Shown here one piece after another: positions 1 through 11,460 of a DNA stretch of 64,000 bases. Positions within the stretch are counted from its first letter, which is position 1. Every line of letters begins with the position of its first letter. The translations under genes were made by a program, and so were the position numbers. The notes under the pieces were generated by a model, which worked only from the letters and a program-made list of their open reading frames with translations, did no database searches and was not told the origin of the DNA. Origin of the DNA: Gordionus sp. m RMFG-2023 (lineage: Eukaryota; Nematomorpha; Gordioida; Chordodea; Parachordodidae); contig NC_088775.1 in NCBI RefSeq assembly GCF_954871325.1, positions 31,721,561-31,785,560 of the forward strand, written 5' to 3'.

Positions 1-1440
1 AACGCCAAGCAAGGATTGATAATTGAAAAATTAGCTCAAAACATACAAAATACAATTATTCCTAAGAAACTTTTTGTGTATTAATTTATATTTACAACAT
101 TTAAATTTTTTATACTTTATATATTTTAAAAGCTCAAAAAATTCAAATTTCAATTTTGGGTCATTTAAGTGATTCATATCATGGGTTATATTCACTTTAT
201 ATTTTATGATTCACATTTAAATGCCGGTTTATATATATAATTTTTTTAATTCACATTAGTTTAAAATTGTGTATTAGAAAAGTTATTAATCCTAATAAAT
301 TTATGCTTAGTATTTTTAATTAAAAATATTATTTCTTAAAAAAATTTATTATCCCCCCCCTCCAGACCAAATTCCTGCGTACGCGCCTGGAAACAATCAT
401 ATATTTGATACATTAATTTGATTCAAATTGAATAGTAAATTTATTTTTTTGACTATGAATGAATCATATTTATTCTTTCAAATACAATTATTTAAATAAA
501 ATTTAAATAATTGGTTTTAAATATCAATAAAAATGCTAAATTTAAATTATTTTTTTTATTTTTAAATATTTCACACCTTTTTTAAATTTTATTCTAATTT
601 TAAAAAGGTCTAGGCCTTAATAAATCAAAATAAAAGGTTTAAAATGTGAATTAATAAATTTAAATATTACAATTTATTATGTGATATGTTATTGGTTAAA
701 GAATATATAATATTATAAAATAAAACTTATACCTTTTAAACTCTTTCAATTCCAATAAAAATTGATAAAATTTATGTGCAATTAATTGAATTAAATATAC
801 TATTTGATAGATTTTAATATAATTCTATTTAAATCATATGGAATAACATTTTAAAAAATTATTTAATTTTAAATGAACAGAATAAATAATGCACTATTAT
901 ATTTGAATAGTTCTTTTGCATACTATATGTATTAAAAATTAATGCAAATAGTCAGAATTATTCAAATCTATGAGAAAGAAATGTTGAATGATGGTAGAAT
1001 ACATAGAAATGATCATAAAATGCATAAGGATGTCACTTAAGTGTAATTGTGAGTTAATAAGCAATCAAGAGTTAATGCATATAAAAATTAAAAAATGAGA
1101 CTATAAGTATAGTTAAAAAGAATTTCGTAAAAATATAAATGCAAAATATAATATCATAAAAATGATAAATGTATCATAAAGATTGTATATTTAAAGGAAA
1201 TCAAATATACATTTATAAAGAAAATTGTAAAAATATATTATTTATAATGTAATATATAAAAATATATCTAATATTCTATATTATAGAATCGAAATTAAAT
1301 ATAATTACCTTAGTATAGTAAATTGAATTTGTACACTCCATAAAAAAAAATAACGTTACGATTTTTATGATTTTGAATCAAGAAATTATTTTTATTGACA
1401 TTGCATATTTGACTGATATTTTTTTTTTGCTTTTTAGCTT
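1..1440. other. AT-rich stretch without a recognisable gene
   Basis: I see no open frame or splice pattern that reads as coding. The only distinct mark is at about 352-393, where a C-tract is followed by a CGTACGC-containing segment. Read on the minus strand this resembles one terminus of the hAT-type MITEs that carry GGCGTACGCAGG plus a G-tract. The other terminus is not evident. Confidence 0.5.
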
Positions 1441-1517
1441 TTACATTTTCGGGTGGTAAGCTTTTTCAATATCTTTTTCCATTTCATATTATTCATACAA
1501 TTAATTATATTCAATTT

Positions 1518-1811
1518 TTGTTTAATGATATTCGCCTAAGTTTGTGGGCCAATTTGGTCATCCCATCCTTTATTTACCAATCACTTCTAGACTCTTACCT
1601 TTTTCCCTGTAAAGATTTTAATGTTGTTAAAAATCCCTATTTGTTTAGAAACTACCCGATTACGGTTTTAGCATTTTGCTCAGATGTTGAAAAAAGGTTT
1701 GGACCTCTATTTGCCAAATCTCGAGGCTTACATATTATTTTGGCTAAGATATTAATCGGGTGGTTTTTAAAAATCAACCCAAATAGGGCTTTTCAAGTTC
1801 AACAGCACTAG
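1518..1811 (+). other. Unrecognised 97-codon open frame, probably relic sequence
   Basis: The frame is open from an ATG and is less AT-biased than its surroundings, ending 24 bp before a MITE. I recognise no domain in the plus-strand product. On the minus strand around 1530-1620 a short interrupted piece reads SLEVIGK, then RMG, which resembles the C-terminal SLEVMGKRKRGRP segment of the RTE-like LINE at 32820-34425. The open frame may therefore be the accidental complement of LINE debris. I would not call this a host gene. Confidence 0.2.
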
Positions 1812-1835
1812 TCAATACTACCTAAGTCTGTTCAC

Positions 1836-2417
1836 CAGCGTCTACATGACAAGATTTTCACTGGATGCAAACCTTCAAAAATCTTTGCCTAGCCCCCTAA
1901 AAAAAATTACCACCTTCGGCGGCGGTGTCTCCCTATTATTATTTTTACCTTTTAAATTTATTGATACTCTTTTCAGAGAATTTATAAAGGATAACTTAAA
2001 TGAATCTTTCTCTACTACCAACTATCCATATTTTGTGAATGTAAAGAATTTATTTTTTAGATAATAAATTCAATTAAAACCTCCATTATTTACAATGAAT
2101 TAATTATTATGGCATTATGAGCTTGCTGAAATGATAGCAGAAAGTTTTATTTGGAAAACAATGTGTATGATTGTTTGCAATATATAAATTTGGTCGATGA
2201 ATTGTATTATAATAATTCTATTATAAAAGTATTAATTTTTACAGCAATAAATTTTATTCTATTTTATCTCAAAATTTAATAGATAATCCCCCAAAAAATT
2301 AATCCTATCACCATTAAAGCAGCCTACCCCTTACCCCTATTAAAGTAGCCTACCCCTTCCCCCCTCATATAAATAGGATACAAACTGTTCCTACCCCTCC
2401 CACTCATGTAGACGCTG
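1836..2417 (+). mobile_element. hAT-type MITE, family CAGCGTCTACATGA, copy 1
   Basis: Terminal inverted repeats CAGCGTCTACATGA and TCATGTAGACGCTG bound 582 bp with no coding capacity. The flanks CTGTTCAC (1828-1835) and CTGGTCAC (2418-2425) are an 8-bp target duplication with one mismatch. The inside has a CGGCGGCGGTGTCTCC block near one end and a GGAGGGGTAGGAACAG block (as complement) near the other, as in the other three copies. Confidence 0.85.
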
Positions 2418-2639
2418 CTGGTCACCATCATTTTTGTTTTAATGGGTACAATTTCCCAGTATTTTTGTATTTAGTTTCTTATCTTTATTGTCTGTAAACT
2501 ACTCGCATCTGAATCTGATTATTTGGTTAGCTATATTTGGTAGTGTTGTTAAATTGCTGAGTCGTGTCGGCTTGGCCGAAAGCAAGGTTTGAGCAGATAA
2601 AAACGACCCCAAATCCGAGCCAACGTATTTGGCCATAGA

Positions 2640-2963
2640 TCAGACCAGACCCGACCCATCGGGTCGGCTGGGTCAACCTGCTGACTTGCTAAGTTGGTTT
2701 GTTGGGTTGGCCTGCTGGGTTTGTCTGCTGGGTCATTCTGCTGGGTTGGCTTGCTGGGTCGGCTAGCGGTGTTGGGTTGCTGGGTCAGCCTGCTGGGTTA
2801 GCTTCTTGGGTTGGCTTGCTAAGTCGGCATGCTGAGTCTTGCTGGTCGATTTGTTGGGTCGTTCTGCTTGGTTAGCTTGCTGGGTCGATTTGCTGGGTTG
2901 GCTTGTGGGTTGGCCTGCTGGGTCTGTCTGTTGGGTTGGCTTGCTGGGTCGGCTTGCTGGGTC
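2640..2963 (+). repeat. CTGGGTCGG minisatellite
   Basis: Irregular tandem repeats of about 13-15 bp around the core TGCTGGGTCGGCT, with GC content far above the surrounding sequence. After the copy-2 MITE a short tail of the array resumes at 3543-3575. Complementary arrays (GACCCAGCAGG type) lie at about 18817-18862 and 20152-20320. Confidence 0.85.
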
Positions 2964-3542
2964 CAGTGTCTACATGAGCGGGATGGGTAGGAACAGTTTG
3001 CATCCTATTTTTTGAGGGGGTATGGGGTGAGCTTCTTTAATGGGGGTAAGATAAATTTTTTGGGGGGTTATCTATTAAATTTTTAGATGAAATACGACAA
3101 AATATATTGCTGTAAAAATTAGTACTTTTATTATAGTATTATTATAATACAATTCATCGACCAAATCTATATATTGCTAACAATCAAACACATTGTTTTC
3201 CAAATAAACTATCCCTTTAAATGTAATTTAAAAGATTAAGATATTTCAGCAAGCTCATAATGCTATGATAATAAATTCATTGTAAATAATGGAGGTTTTA
3301 ATTGAATTTATTATCTAAAAAATTAATTCTTTATATTCATAAAATATCGATAGTTGATAGTAGAGATAGATTAATTTAAGTTATCCTTTATAAATTCTTT
3401 GAAAAGAGTATCAATAAATAAATAGGTGAAAATAATGATAAAGAGACACCGCCGCCGATGGCGGCTGGAATTTTTTAGGGGGGTAGGCAAAGGTTTTTGA
3501 AGGGGGTTTGCATCCAGTGAAAATCCTGGCATGTAGACGCTG
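2964..3542 (-). mobile_element. hAT-type MITE, family CAGCGTCTACATGA, copy 2
   Basis: 579 bp from CAGTGTCTACATGA to ACGCTG, in the opposite orientation to copy 1. The target duplication GCTGGGTC is perfect (2956-2963 and 3543-3550) and lies inside the minisatellite. The MITE therefore arrived after the minisatellite had formed. Confidence 0.9.
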
Positions 3543-3599
3543 GCTGGGTCGGCTAGCTGGGTCGGCTTGATGAGTCAACAAAATATATAGAAAAATTTA

Positions 3600-5489
3600 A
3601 CTAGTTTGTTTTAATCTGGGTTCAATGTTTTTGATATAGAAAGTTGTTCCTTTGGTTCTAGTAATAAATTGGCACTGCAACTATATTTTACTCCACAAGG
3701 AAAAAATAAATGTTAAAATTTTATAAAAATTTATCTTAAGCCTAGTTAAAAGTTTTTGATGCTAGAAAAGATGTTCTTAAAACTTTAGACTTGTAATAAA
3801 TTGGCACTGCTATTATATTTTACTCCACAAGGAAAAAAATAAAGAATTTTTTTTAAGACGTTGATTTGAACCTATTTAAATGTTTATGATATAGAAAAGT
3901 TCTAAAATCTTTGGGTCTAGAATAAATTGGCACTGCCATTATATTTTACCCCTCAAGGAAAAAATAAATGTTAAAATTTTATAAAAATTTATCTTAAGCC
4001 TAGTTAAAAGTTTCTGATGCTAGAAAGATGTTCTTAAACCTTTAGGTCTTGTAATTAATTTGCACTGATATTATATTTTACTCCACGAAGAAATTTTTTT
4101 TAAGACGTTGTATATATCACATCTCACATATTTAAATATTTATGATATTAGAAAGATGTTCGAAACCTCTGGGCAGCGTCTACATGAGCGGGAGGGGTAG
4201 GAACAGTTTGCATCCTATTTTTTGAGGTGGGGGGGATAGGTGGTAGGCTGCTTTAATGTGGGTAGGATAAATTATTTTGGAGGTTGTCTATTAAATTTTG
4301 AGATGAAATAGGACAAAATTATTGCAGTAATAGTAATACAATTTATCGACCAAATTTATATATTGCAAACAATCATACACATTGTTTTCCAAATAAAACT
4401 TTCTGCTATTCGTTTAACCGTAATTTAAAAGGTTTAGATATTTCAGCAAGCTCATAATGCCATAATAATTAATTCATTGTAAATAATGGTGGTTTTAAAA
4501 GAATTTATTATCTAAAAAATAAATTCTTTATATTCACAAAATATCGATAGTTGGTAATAGAGATTGATTAATTTAAGTTATCCTTTATAAATTCTCTGAA
4601 AAGAGTATCAATAAATTAAAAAGGTAAAAATAATAATAAGGAAACACAGCCGCCGAAGGTGGTGTTAATTTTTTAGGGGGGTAGGCAAGGGTTTTTGAAG
4701 GGGGTTTGCATCCAGTAAAAATTCTGTCATGTAGACGCTGTCTCTGGGTCTAGTAATAAATTGGCACTACCATAATATTTTACTCCATGAGGAAAAAAAA
4801 ATGTGAAAATTTTTTTAAATTTTATTTTAAGCGAAAAAGTTTTTGATACTAGCAAGATGTTTCTAAAACTTTGGATCTAGTAATGAAGCACTTTCACTAT
4901 ATTCTACTCCACTAGGAACTAAAAAATAATTTAAAATTTTGTCTTAAGCTTAGTTTAAGGTATATGATACTAAAAAAAATTAATAAGTACTCTTATTATA
5001 TTTTAGTCCACAAAGAAAAATATTATGAAATTTTTTTTCTTTTTGTCCCAGTTTAGAGTTTTTAGTTTTAGAAAGATGTTCTCAACTTTTGTGTTTATAA
5101 GAGAAATTTATAATGACATTTTTTTTAACCGTGAAATGTAGAAATATAAATTTTTTTTATTTATTTACGTTTAAAACCCAATAAAAAGTTTCTGATATTA
5201 TTAAGATTTTCTAAAACTAATAGATCTATTAATATGGTATCACTGGCATTATAATTTATTCCACAAGGAAAATTTTTATTGATTTTTATTTTGAGCTTAT
5301 CAATAACTTTGATATAGGATAGAAGTTTTAAAACCCTTGGATTCAGTAAGTAGTTTCTAATTCCATTACTTTTAAACTTCATGCGTAAAAATCTGGAAAT
5401 ATAAGATTATTTACTTGTTTAAAGCCCAGTAAAAAGTTTTAATAGTAGAAAAATATTCTAAACCTTAGGGTCTATAAAATTTGACACTA
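3600..5489 (+). repeat. Degenerate tandem array, unit about 120-160 bp
   Basis: Each unit contains, in order, a segment like AATAAATTGGCACTGC, ATTTTACTCCACAAGG, a poly-A/T spacer, CTTAAGCCTAGTTAAAAG and AGAAAGATGTTCTTAAA. Units diverge towards the right end. The array is interrupted by the MITE at 4174-4740. Inverse units make up 17065-17760 and 18590-18790. Short open frames here, such as 5161-5382 minus, are accidental. Confidence 0.8.
4174..4740 (-). mobile_element. hAT-type MITE, family CAGCGTCTACATGA, copy 3
   Basis: 567 bp from CAGCGTCTACATGAG to TGTAGACGCTG. Flanks CCTCTGGG (4166-4173) and TCTCTGGG (4741-4748) form an 8-bp duplication with one mismatch. The target is a unit of the tandem array, whose sequence continues on both sides. 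Confidence 0.88.
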
Positions 5490-6722
5490 CTTTGAGACTT
5501 TTTAGGAGATTAACAGTTAATAAGAAAAGACGGGCAAGTTGAGCAAGGATCCCATTTTAAAATTAAGTTTAAAATATGCTAAAAATATTTGGTAATATGT
5601 AATTACTATAAATTTTTTGGAAAATTTTAACCACAAGATTATAACTATTATTTGATTTAAGATCATGGAAATAATTTTTAGCAAATTTTGAACTATTTTT
5701 ATAATTTGTGAGTTTTACAGCATTTATTATGATTACATATTATTTAAATCACAATTTAATAAAGTTGATTCTGCCATAATACGACAATTTATATATACCA
5801 TTCATTCATAATAATAGTTATTTAAATACATGCAATTATAGGATGTCCATTATTCATTCATATGAAATTACATAAAAATTAACTATGATTGGTTCCCCCT
5901 ATATCCGTTAGGTAGTGAATTTTAAAAATTATTATATTCATAAATATCTATATATATATAATCAATATAAAACATATCATCAAAATCTATATAATCATAA
6001 TAAATTCCTAATTACTACAGGCCTTCACTTACCCCTAAATAATTTCTACCACTAATGTATCATTATAAATGATAATTTTAAATTGATTTTTTTCTCTTTG
6101 GTAATTGGATGACTTATTCAAAAGCGTAATGTTGTGATATTTAAATGAGTTAAAGAAAAATGAATAAAAAAGATTTATTCAGATTAGATAAAGTTCAAGA
6201 TTATTTAAGTTTGTTGTTTAAACACTATGTAAATTTTTTTGAATAATGATTTAAAGTTGATTATAATCGGACAAGATTTATTATGTTATAATCTGATGAT
6301 GTTAATTTTATATAAATGACACAATTTTTATAATTTAAAGCACTTTTAATTTTTTTTACTTTCACTTAATTTTTCGCATATAATTTTTAGTATTTTATAC
6401 ATTATACTTTATACATTATACTTTATCTTTTTTATTTTTTATTTTTTTGGTTATGTTTTCCCTTTATATTAATTTATATAATTTATAATTATTTTTTGGT
6501 ATTAGTATTTAATAAAGAATTTAAAACTATAATTTTAGTAAATATTTTTATTTTTATTTCTATTTTATATTTAGATTCTAATCCCCCAATCAAAATTTCC
6601 ATATGTAACAATGGTGCCGGAGGTGCCAGGGCAATTGCAACTACTTCAGTCTGATACGGTGAGACAAGGAGAAATGTCAAACTATATTCTAATACAAAAA
6701 AAAATTCAAGAACGTAAGAAAA
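5490..6722. other. AT-rich stretch without a recognisable gene
   Basis: No coding pattern recognised. A short, less AT-rich patch lies at about 6595-6680. It is open on the minus strand (6489-6680, 63 codons), but the product matches nothing I know and is probably not a gene. Confidence 0.5.
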
Positions 6723-6736
6723 ATATGTAAATAAAG

Positions 6737-7475
6737 TATTTTATAACTTAGTGATTTTTTGAAAAATCACTTTTTTTTCAAAAACACTACGCGTCCCCGG
6801 TCAAAAATATTGAAGTTGATTGTTAGGCCGACTTTGTTTCTGTGGAAGCAGAGATTTGTTAGTAAGTCTATTGTCTCATTTCTTGACTTGGTAATTGAAG
6901 CCAGGTCATCTGCGTACAAGGTGATTCTTAGATGATTGATATTGTTATTGTTTGATGAAAGATCGACTAGGTTCATAGTGCTCGTGGTTTCTTTTATGAT
7001 TTTGTGTATGATTATGTTGAAAAGAATGGGTGATAGAACGCACATCTGTTTCAAGCCTCTTCTGATCCTGAAGTAAGGAGAGAAAGTACGGCCTAGCTGT
7101 AACCTAGCCGAAGAATTGTTGTAATGATATTTCAAGATTTTGATTATGTTTTGATCAACATTACATTCTATTAGAGCCTCCCAAATTGCATCGTGTTTAA
7201 TGGTGTCAAAGGCTTTGCTATAGTCAATGAAAGTAAATATGAAGGGAAGTTTGTATCTGAAGCATTTTTGGAGGTGGATTTTGAGAGCTAGGATGGGTTC
7301 ATTAATGTTCTTGTTTGGCCTGTAGGCGCAAATATTACTTGACAGGAGGTTTTTGGTAGAAGCGAGGATTCTGTTCTTCAGGAGCACCATGAACACCTTT
7401 AAGACTGGACCGGGGACGCGTAGTGTTTTTGAAAAAAAAAAGTGTTTTTTGAAAAAATCACTAAGTTATAAAATA
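6737..7475. mobile_element. Inverted-repeat element enclosing a LINE RT fragment
   Basis: Two near-perfect inverted arms, 6737-6802 and 7408-7475, run from TATTTTATAACTTAGTGA through an A/T spacer to CTACGCGTCCCCGGTC and its complement. The match extends outward with gaps to about 6724 and 7500. The 605 bp between the arms are minus-strand reverse-transcriptase coding sequence. Two readings are possible. A DNA transposon may have picked up a LINE fragment, or a LINE fragment may have been caught between two inverted MITE copies. The CTACGCGTCCCCGG end motif recurs in the cluster at 7555-7775. Confidence 0.6.
6767..7396 (-). pseudogene. Non-LTR retrotransposon reverse transcriptase fragment
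   Basis: This is the central part of a LINE reverse transcriptase, which would copy element RNA into DNA at a nicked target. Visible motifs in order are a finger segment ending in NICAYRPNKNINEP, motif A FTFIDYSKAFDTIKHD with its catalytic aspartate, motif B GLKQMCVLSPILFN (QM where QG is usual) and motif C LYADDLA. The frame is open for 209 codons, but the endonuclease domain, the start of the RT and the thumb are missing. The last codons run into the inverted-repeat arm, so the stop belongs to the host element. The motifs fit the Jockey/CR1/RTE assemblage; I cannot assign a clade. It is a fragment, not a functional gene. Confidence 0.8.
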
Positions 7476-7554
7476 GTTTAAAATATAATATTTACATATT
7501 CTGTATTCTTTTAATGAGCTAAATATGAATCCGTTTTGATTTTTAAAAAAAAAC

Positions 7555-7775
7555 TGTATTTTGACCGGGGACGCATAGGGACGCGTAGTTTATTTTTTAA
7601 AAAAATAAATTTTTGTAAATTTTATATAGTTACCGTATTTTTTTTAAATTAAAAAAAACATTTTCTAACTTATCTTATAAAGCTTAATAAGATTTCCTAT
7701 TAATAATAATAGAAATAAGTCGTTTTGACCGGGGACGCGTAGGGACGCGTAGTTTTCGGGGACGCGTATTTTAGT
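7555..7775 (+). repeat. Cluster of GGGGACGCGTAG motifs
   Basis: GACCGGGGACGC followed by one or two further GGGACGCGTAG units occurs at about 7561-7590 and 7725-7768, and the same motif ends both arms of the preceding element. Each unit contains the palindrome ACGCGT. In so AT-rich a background, seven copies in 1 kb are conspicuous. They are probably subterminal repeats of an unidentified DNA transposon. The cluster abuts the end of the P-element relic. Confidence 0.6.
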
Positions 7776-9306
7776 CATTCCCCAATATATGGAATGATAT
7801 TATCAGGATCCATACCAGTGGCATAGCTAGGAATTTTTCGTAGAGGGGGTCCATACATATAAAATGCAAAATCATAACCATATCTTCGATAATATATAAT
7901 AAATATATTTTTTAAATGCATCAATAATATGTTATTATAATTTAGTCGATTATTCTCAATGACTTTATAATAATACTATCCAGAATAATTTCAATAGTAA
8001 TATAATATCCTTCCACAAACATCAAAACCAGAAAAATATAAATATCAATGGTATTAGTCACTTTTAAGTCTTTAGAACATAAAATCTAAAAAAAAAATTT
8101 TGCTCTGGGAGGGGTCCAAACCTGAAAACCACCCCCGTAGCTACGCAACTGATCCATACTAACACCAAGCAGTTTGCTCATTTTTTTATTAACAGCACAA
8201 CCATCACATACTATGGCCTTACAGATAACTCCTGTTTCATTTAGATTGAACAATGCAACTCTCACTAAATAGCTAGGATATCTGAATTCATTTGTGAAAC
8301 TATAAAATAGGCTATTGGCATTTACCAGCTGCTATTAAGACAGGTAGCCATAAGAAACAGTGCCTTTGTTGCTTCTGGACAAGATTTATCTTCTTTTGTT
8401 GATTTTGTCCCATCACCTAAATCAACATAACCATGATATTCTGCTTTGTGGGGGTCATAATCTATTTGAGTTTTAATATGCATTTCATCAAGGCTAAGTA
8501 CACAATACAACTGCTTTTCTGAATTTTTTTGGTAGCTTTTAATTTAAGTAAATGAAATAGAAAGGAAACCTTTATTTAATTTAATTTATTTTTTTAAAAT
8601 TATTATAATAAACTTTGGCATGATTTCAATCTTGCGACTCCATGCCCTTAATGTGGATTCCGGAGGCATACAAAAGTGTGATTTGAGATATCTGTAAGCC
8701 TTAGGTGAATAAAAATGCATAGTCAATGCAAATTGACGGAATTCATTTGTATATATTTTTTTGTGGGTTTGAGATGCCTCCACTGTGTATATGTGTTTTA
8801 AGGAATATTAACAAATTTTCATCTTTTAGTGAAGTGATTAATGTTTGTAAATTGATTATTTTATTTTTTCCTCTTTTTGAGCTTAATAAGCATGTGCCCT
8901 TTTTTTAAGCGTTTAATAATAGCCTCTTGGTAAATAATTTTTCTTTTTAATGTTTCATATTTTTATATGTATAATTGGATCATTTTCATATAATATATCA
9001 CTTTTTAATGGTGTTTGTATGTTATTTGAATAAACATTCGTTTTCTAAAAAGTATACATTTTAAAATATTGTTTTAACTATGTAATGATATTGTTAACAT
9101 ACATCATGAAGTGGCCTAGATATACTAAATATCGATGGAATTGAATCTTCCTTCAATAAAATCTTTCCGGATAAAGTATGAATGAAACAAGTATTTTTAA
9201 AATGCCTTCCACAAATAATACTATATTTATTAGGCATAAAATTTTTCCTATTTATAGCCTGTAACCATTTTTCCAATAATTATTTGGATTTTAATGGAAA
9301 TCTATA
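7775..9306 (-). mobile_element. P-element/THAP9-like DNA transposon relic
   Basis: Minus-strand pieces appear in the order of a THAP9/P-element transposase. First is the second half of a THAP zinc finger (about 9094-9306): RFPLKS, then WLQAINRKNF, then IICGRHF, then the conserved SIPSIF. Next is the P-element-specific segment at 8605-8783 (FYSPKAYRYLKSHFCMPPES). Then comes the RNase H-like core at 8322-8510 (LDEMHIKTQI, then GYVDLGDG), and last AIVCDGCAVNKKMSKLLGVS and DPDNIIPYIG around the inserted MITE. THAP proteins bind DNA through a C2CH finger, and the core carries out cut-and-paste transposition. Stops, such as one in the THAP segment, and the missing C-terminus make it a dead copy. 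Some interruptions may be introns. No terminal repeats were found. Confidence 0.85.
7816..8151 (+). mobile_element. hAT-type MITE (CAGTGGCATAGCTA) inside the P-element relic
   Basis: 336 bp between CAGTGGCATAGCTAGG and CGTAGCTACGCAACTG, with a G-rich subterminal block (AGAGGGGGTCC; complement GGGGGTGG). The target duplication ATCCATAC is perfect (7808-7815 and 8152-8159). CAGTGGCGTAGCTACGGGGG-type ends are typical of hAT MITEs. It landed in transposase coding sequence, so it is younger than the P-like element. Confidence 0.92.
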
Positions 9307-10505
9307 TTTAAAAATAGGTGAATAATAATGAGTAAAATATAAGATATATTTATGACATTGATACAAAGATAGATAGTATATAAAAATCAATATAAATATC
9401 AGATCAGTTATTAGTAATATAGTATTGAATCAGTGAAAATTTGTTGATTGGCAGAGCCTCTATTAATATATATATGGTTTACATATTTCTTACAAATATT
9501 TAAAATGAAACTGTATCATAGTAAATATGTATTTTAAAAATGGCTAACTTAATATTTTATCCAGAAAAATATTTAGGCAAAGTTCAAAATAGAAATCTTA
9601 TCAACTCAAGAGGAAGAAGCATTATTTGTCCTAGCAATAAAAACGAGAAAACTTTATATTTTTACTAAATAAGGATTTTTTTTCAATGTTTGTAGCTTAT
9701 TAATGCTTTATGTAATAAATATGTTGCATATAAAAAATAATATATATACTTATGATAAGAAATATGTGTATTAGATTCTATTTTATTTGTTTTATTACAA
9801 TTATGAACACAGCACACCCATTATCTAAATAAAATAATAAAAGTGATATTAAAAGATCTGTTTTGCATGTATCCTAAGATGCATTAACATAAGATTTATA
9901 AGTCCATGCAGGATTAGGTTAAACTATAAAATAGATTATATACAATTAATATTATAATAATTGTATATAAAATATATGATCATATTTTATATTAATAATA
10001 GAAAAGAATATATTAGAAAATTTAATTAATTATGATAATATATTATAAATTGCAGATAATTTACAAAATTTTAGAAAACTCTTCTAGATCTATTAATATA
10101 TAACAGACAGCACGATTATACTATAAATATATCTTTAAATCAGTGATGAAGCAAAATAAAAAAATGCTTATTTTTTTTTTATATTTTTTTCCTTACTTAA
10201 TTAATGTTTAATAATTGTAATTATGTTATTGAAAATTTATTATGATTATCAGAGTTGTATAAAAAGTATATGCATCTATATACCATTTCAGAGGTATCTG
10301 TTTATAGATACTATTTAAGATACATTTTGATATACTTTTATTTAACGCCTTTTTAGCTAAAAAATAAAAATATTTAGATACAAATTTTATGTTATATGTA
10401 TGAGCATATAATTTAAATAAATATATATTATAAAAATATTAAGACTAATATAATAAAAAAAGAATATATATAATATTAAAACTCATATATAGAAAAAGAT
10501 ATAAA
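9307..10505. other. AT-rich stretch without a recognisable gene
   Basis: No gene recognised. A fragment near 9540-9590 (GGCTAACTTAATATTTTATC...) resembles the internal part of the TAGTGTTGTTAAACG MITE family seen at 31566, 42080, 43253 and 61268. Confidence 0.45.
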
Positions 10506-10511
10506 TATCAT

Positions 10512-10625
10512 TTTTTTCCCATTATCTATAGATATCAGTTCAAGATTGTGAAGGATATTCTTATCATGCAAAGGAATTTATAAATCCTTGCTTAGACATG
10601 ACGCCTATTAATTATAAACAATACC
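10512..10625 (+). other. Possible orphan exon
   Basis: A pyrimidine tract and CTATAG acceptor are followed by an open frame containing QDCEGYSYHAKEF and NPCLDMTPINYKQYP. The composition is coding-like and the stretch runs straight into the hAT terminus at 10626. I recognise no domain. It could be an exon of a broken host gene or of another transposon. Confidence 0.25.
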
Positions 10626-11460
10626 CAGAGTTGGGCAGGTCATCCGGAAAAAGAATCAAGATACAGATACAGATTCTTTGTGAAAAAATAAATCTTAGAT
10701 ATAGATACTAATATCTTTTTCAAAATAATCAAAAAGATACAAGATAAAAGATACTTGTATCTTTTGCCTAATTAGAGTATCTTAAATACAAGATACTTCT
10801 AAATTATCATTACCAATTAAATTAGAATAGTTTGTAAAATACAGTTTTTATTATTTATTTGTGAAGAACATAACATACATATAATAAGAATGAATATTTA
10901 CAATAATTAATAAAATATTTAATGATGAGTTGATTATAATAATCAGGTATTTTAATATTAGTATTAGCCCATTCTTAGCATAGATGAAGGGAGACTAGTA
11001 TTTTTAATGGGAGTTGAAATATTAATTTGCAAAAAAGTATTTAAAATAAATTCATTATTTTATAAGATAATCAAATTTTTCAAATATTTATAATTGGACC
11101 TTTGCCGTTTCGGCGTACTTAACATTGTGCCAAAACTAAATAACCTTTCAATTGGAGCTGATGAAGGTATTGCAGTATTAAATTTATAAAAAATTTCCTT
11201 AATGGAAGAATAATTATTAAGCATTTATAATGTATTTCGACTTTCTTTAATATAATTTAAAACCCCCAGTTCAATGTTATTTATATTATTGAACTCCGCA
11301 ACCTTTGTTTTACCAAAAGAAAAATAATATGGATGTGATATTGATATCAAAAAAGCCTCATTATATTCAAATCATAACTAGTATCTTATTAAAAATTTCA
11401 AAAAGATACTGAGTACAAGATAAAAATATTTTTGACTTTGATTGAAAAAAAGTTATTAAA
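10626..11460 (-). mobile_element. hAT transposon relic with C-terminal dimerisation domain
   Basis: The 3' terminus reads CAGAGTTGGGCAGGTCATCC at 10626. On the minus strand, 11100-11185 encodes SSAPIERLFSFG followed by TMLSTPKRQ, the signature of the hAT C-terminal dimerisation domain. The rest is eroded. Segments of this element (CCAGTTCAATGTTATTT, CTTTCTTTAATATAAT and the CAGAGTTG-like end) reappear inside the first intron of both hAT copies at 43390 and 48923, so a relative had inserted into that hAT family. Confidence 0.75.

Larger units (their letters stand above)
2541..5489 (+). mobile_element. Composite non-autonomous element A: minisatellite plus tandem array
   Basis: The element starts TAGTGTTGTTAAATTGC and its likely right end reads TAGTGTCAAATTTTATAG on the complementary strand. 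It holds a CTGGGTCGG minisatellite (about 2640-2963, resuming at 3543) and then degenerate tandem units (3600-5489). The same parts occur in inverse orientation at 17065-20432, which is why I treat them as one family. The TAGTGTTGTTAAA start suggests mobilisation by a hAT transposase. No matching target duplication was found, so the ends are tentative. Two CAGCGTCTACATGA MITEs sit inside. Confidence 0.5.

Noticed and set aside
5161-5382. 73-codon minus-strand frame
   Set aside because: Lies in degenerate tandem-array units and is not conserved between them.
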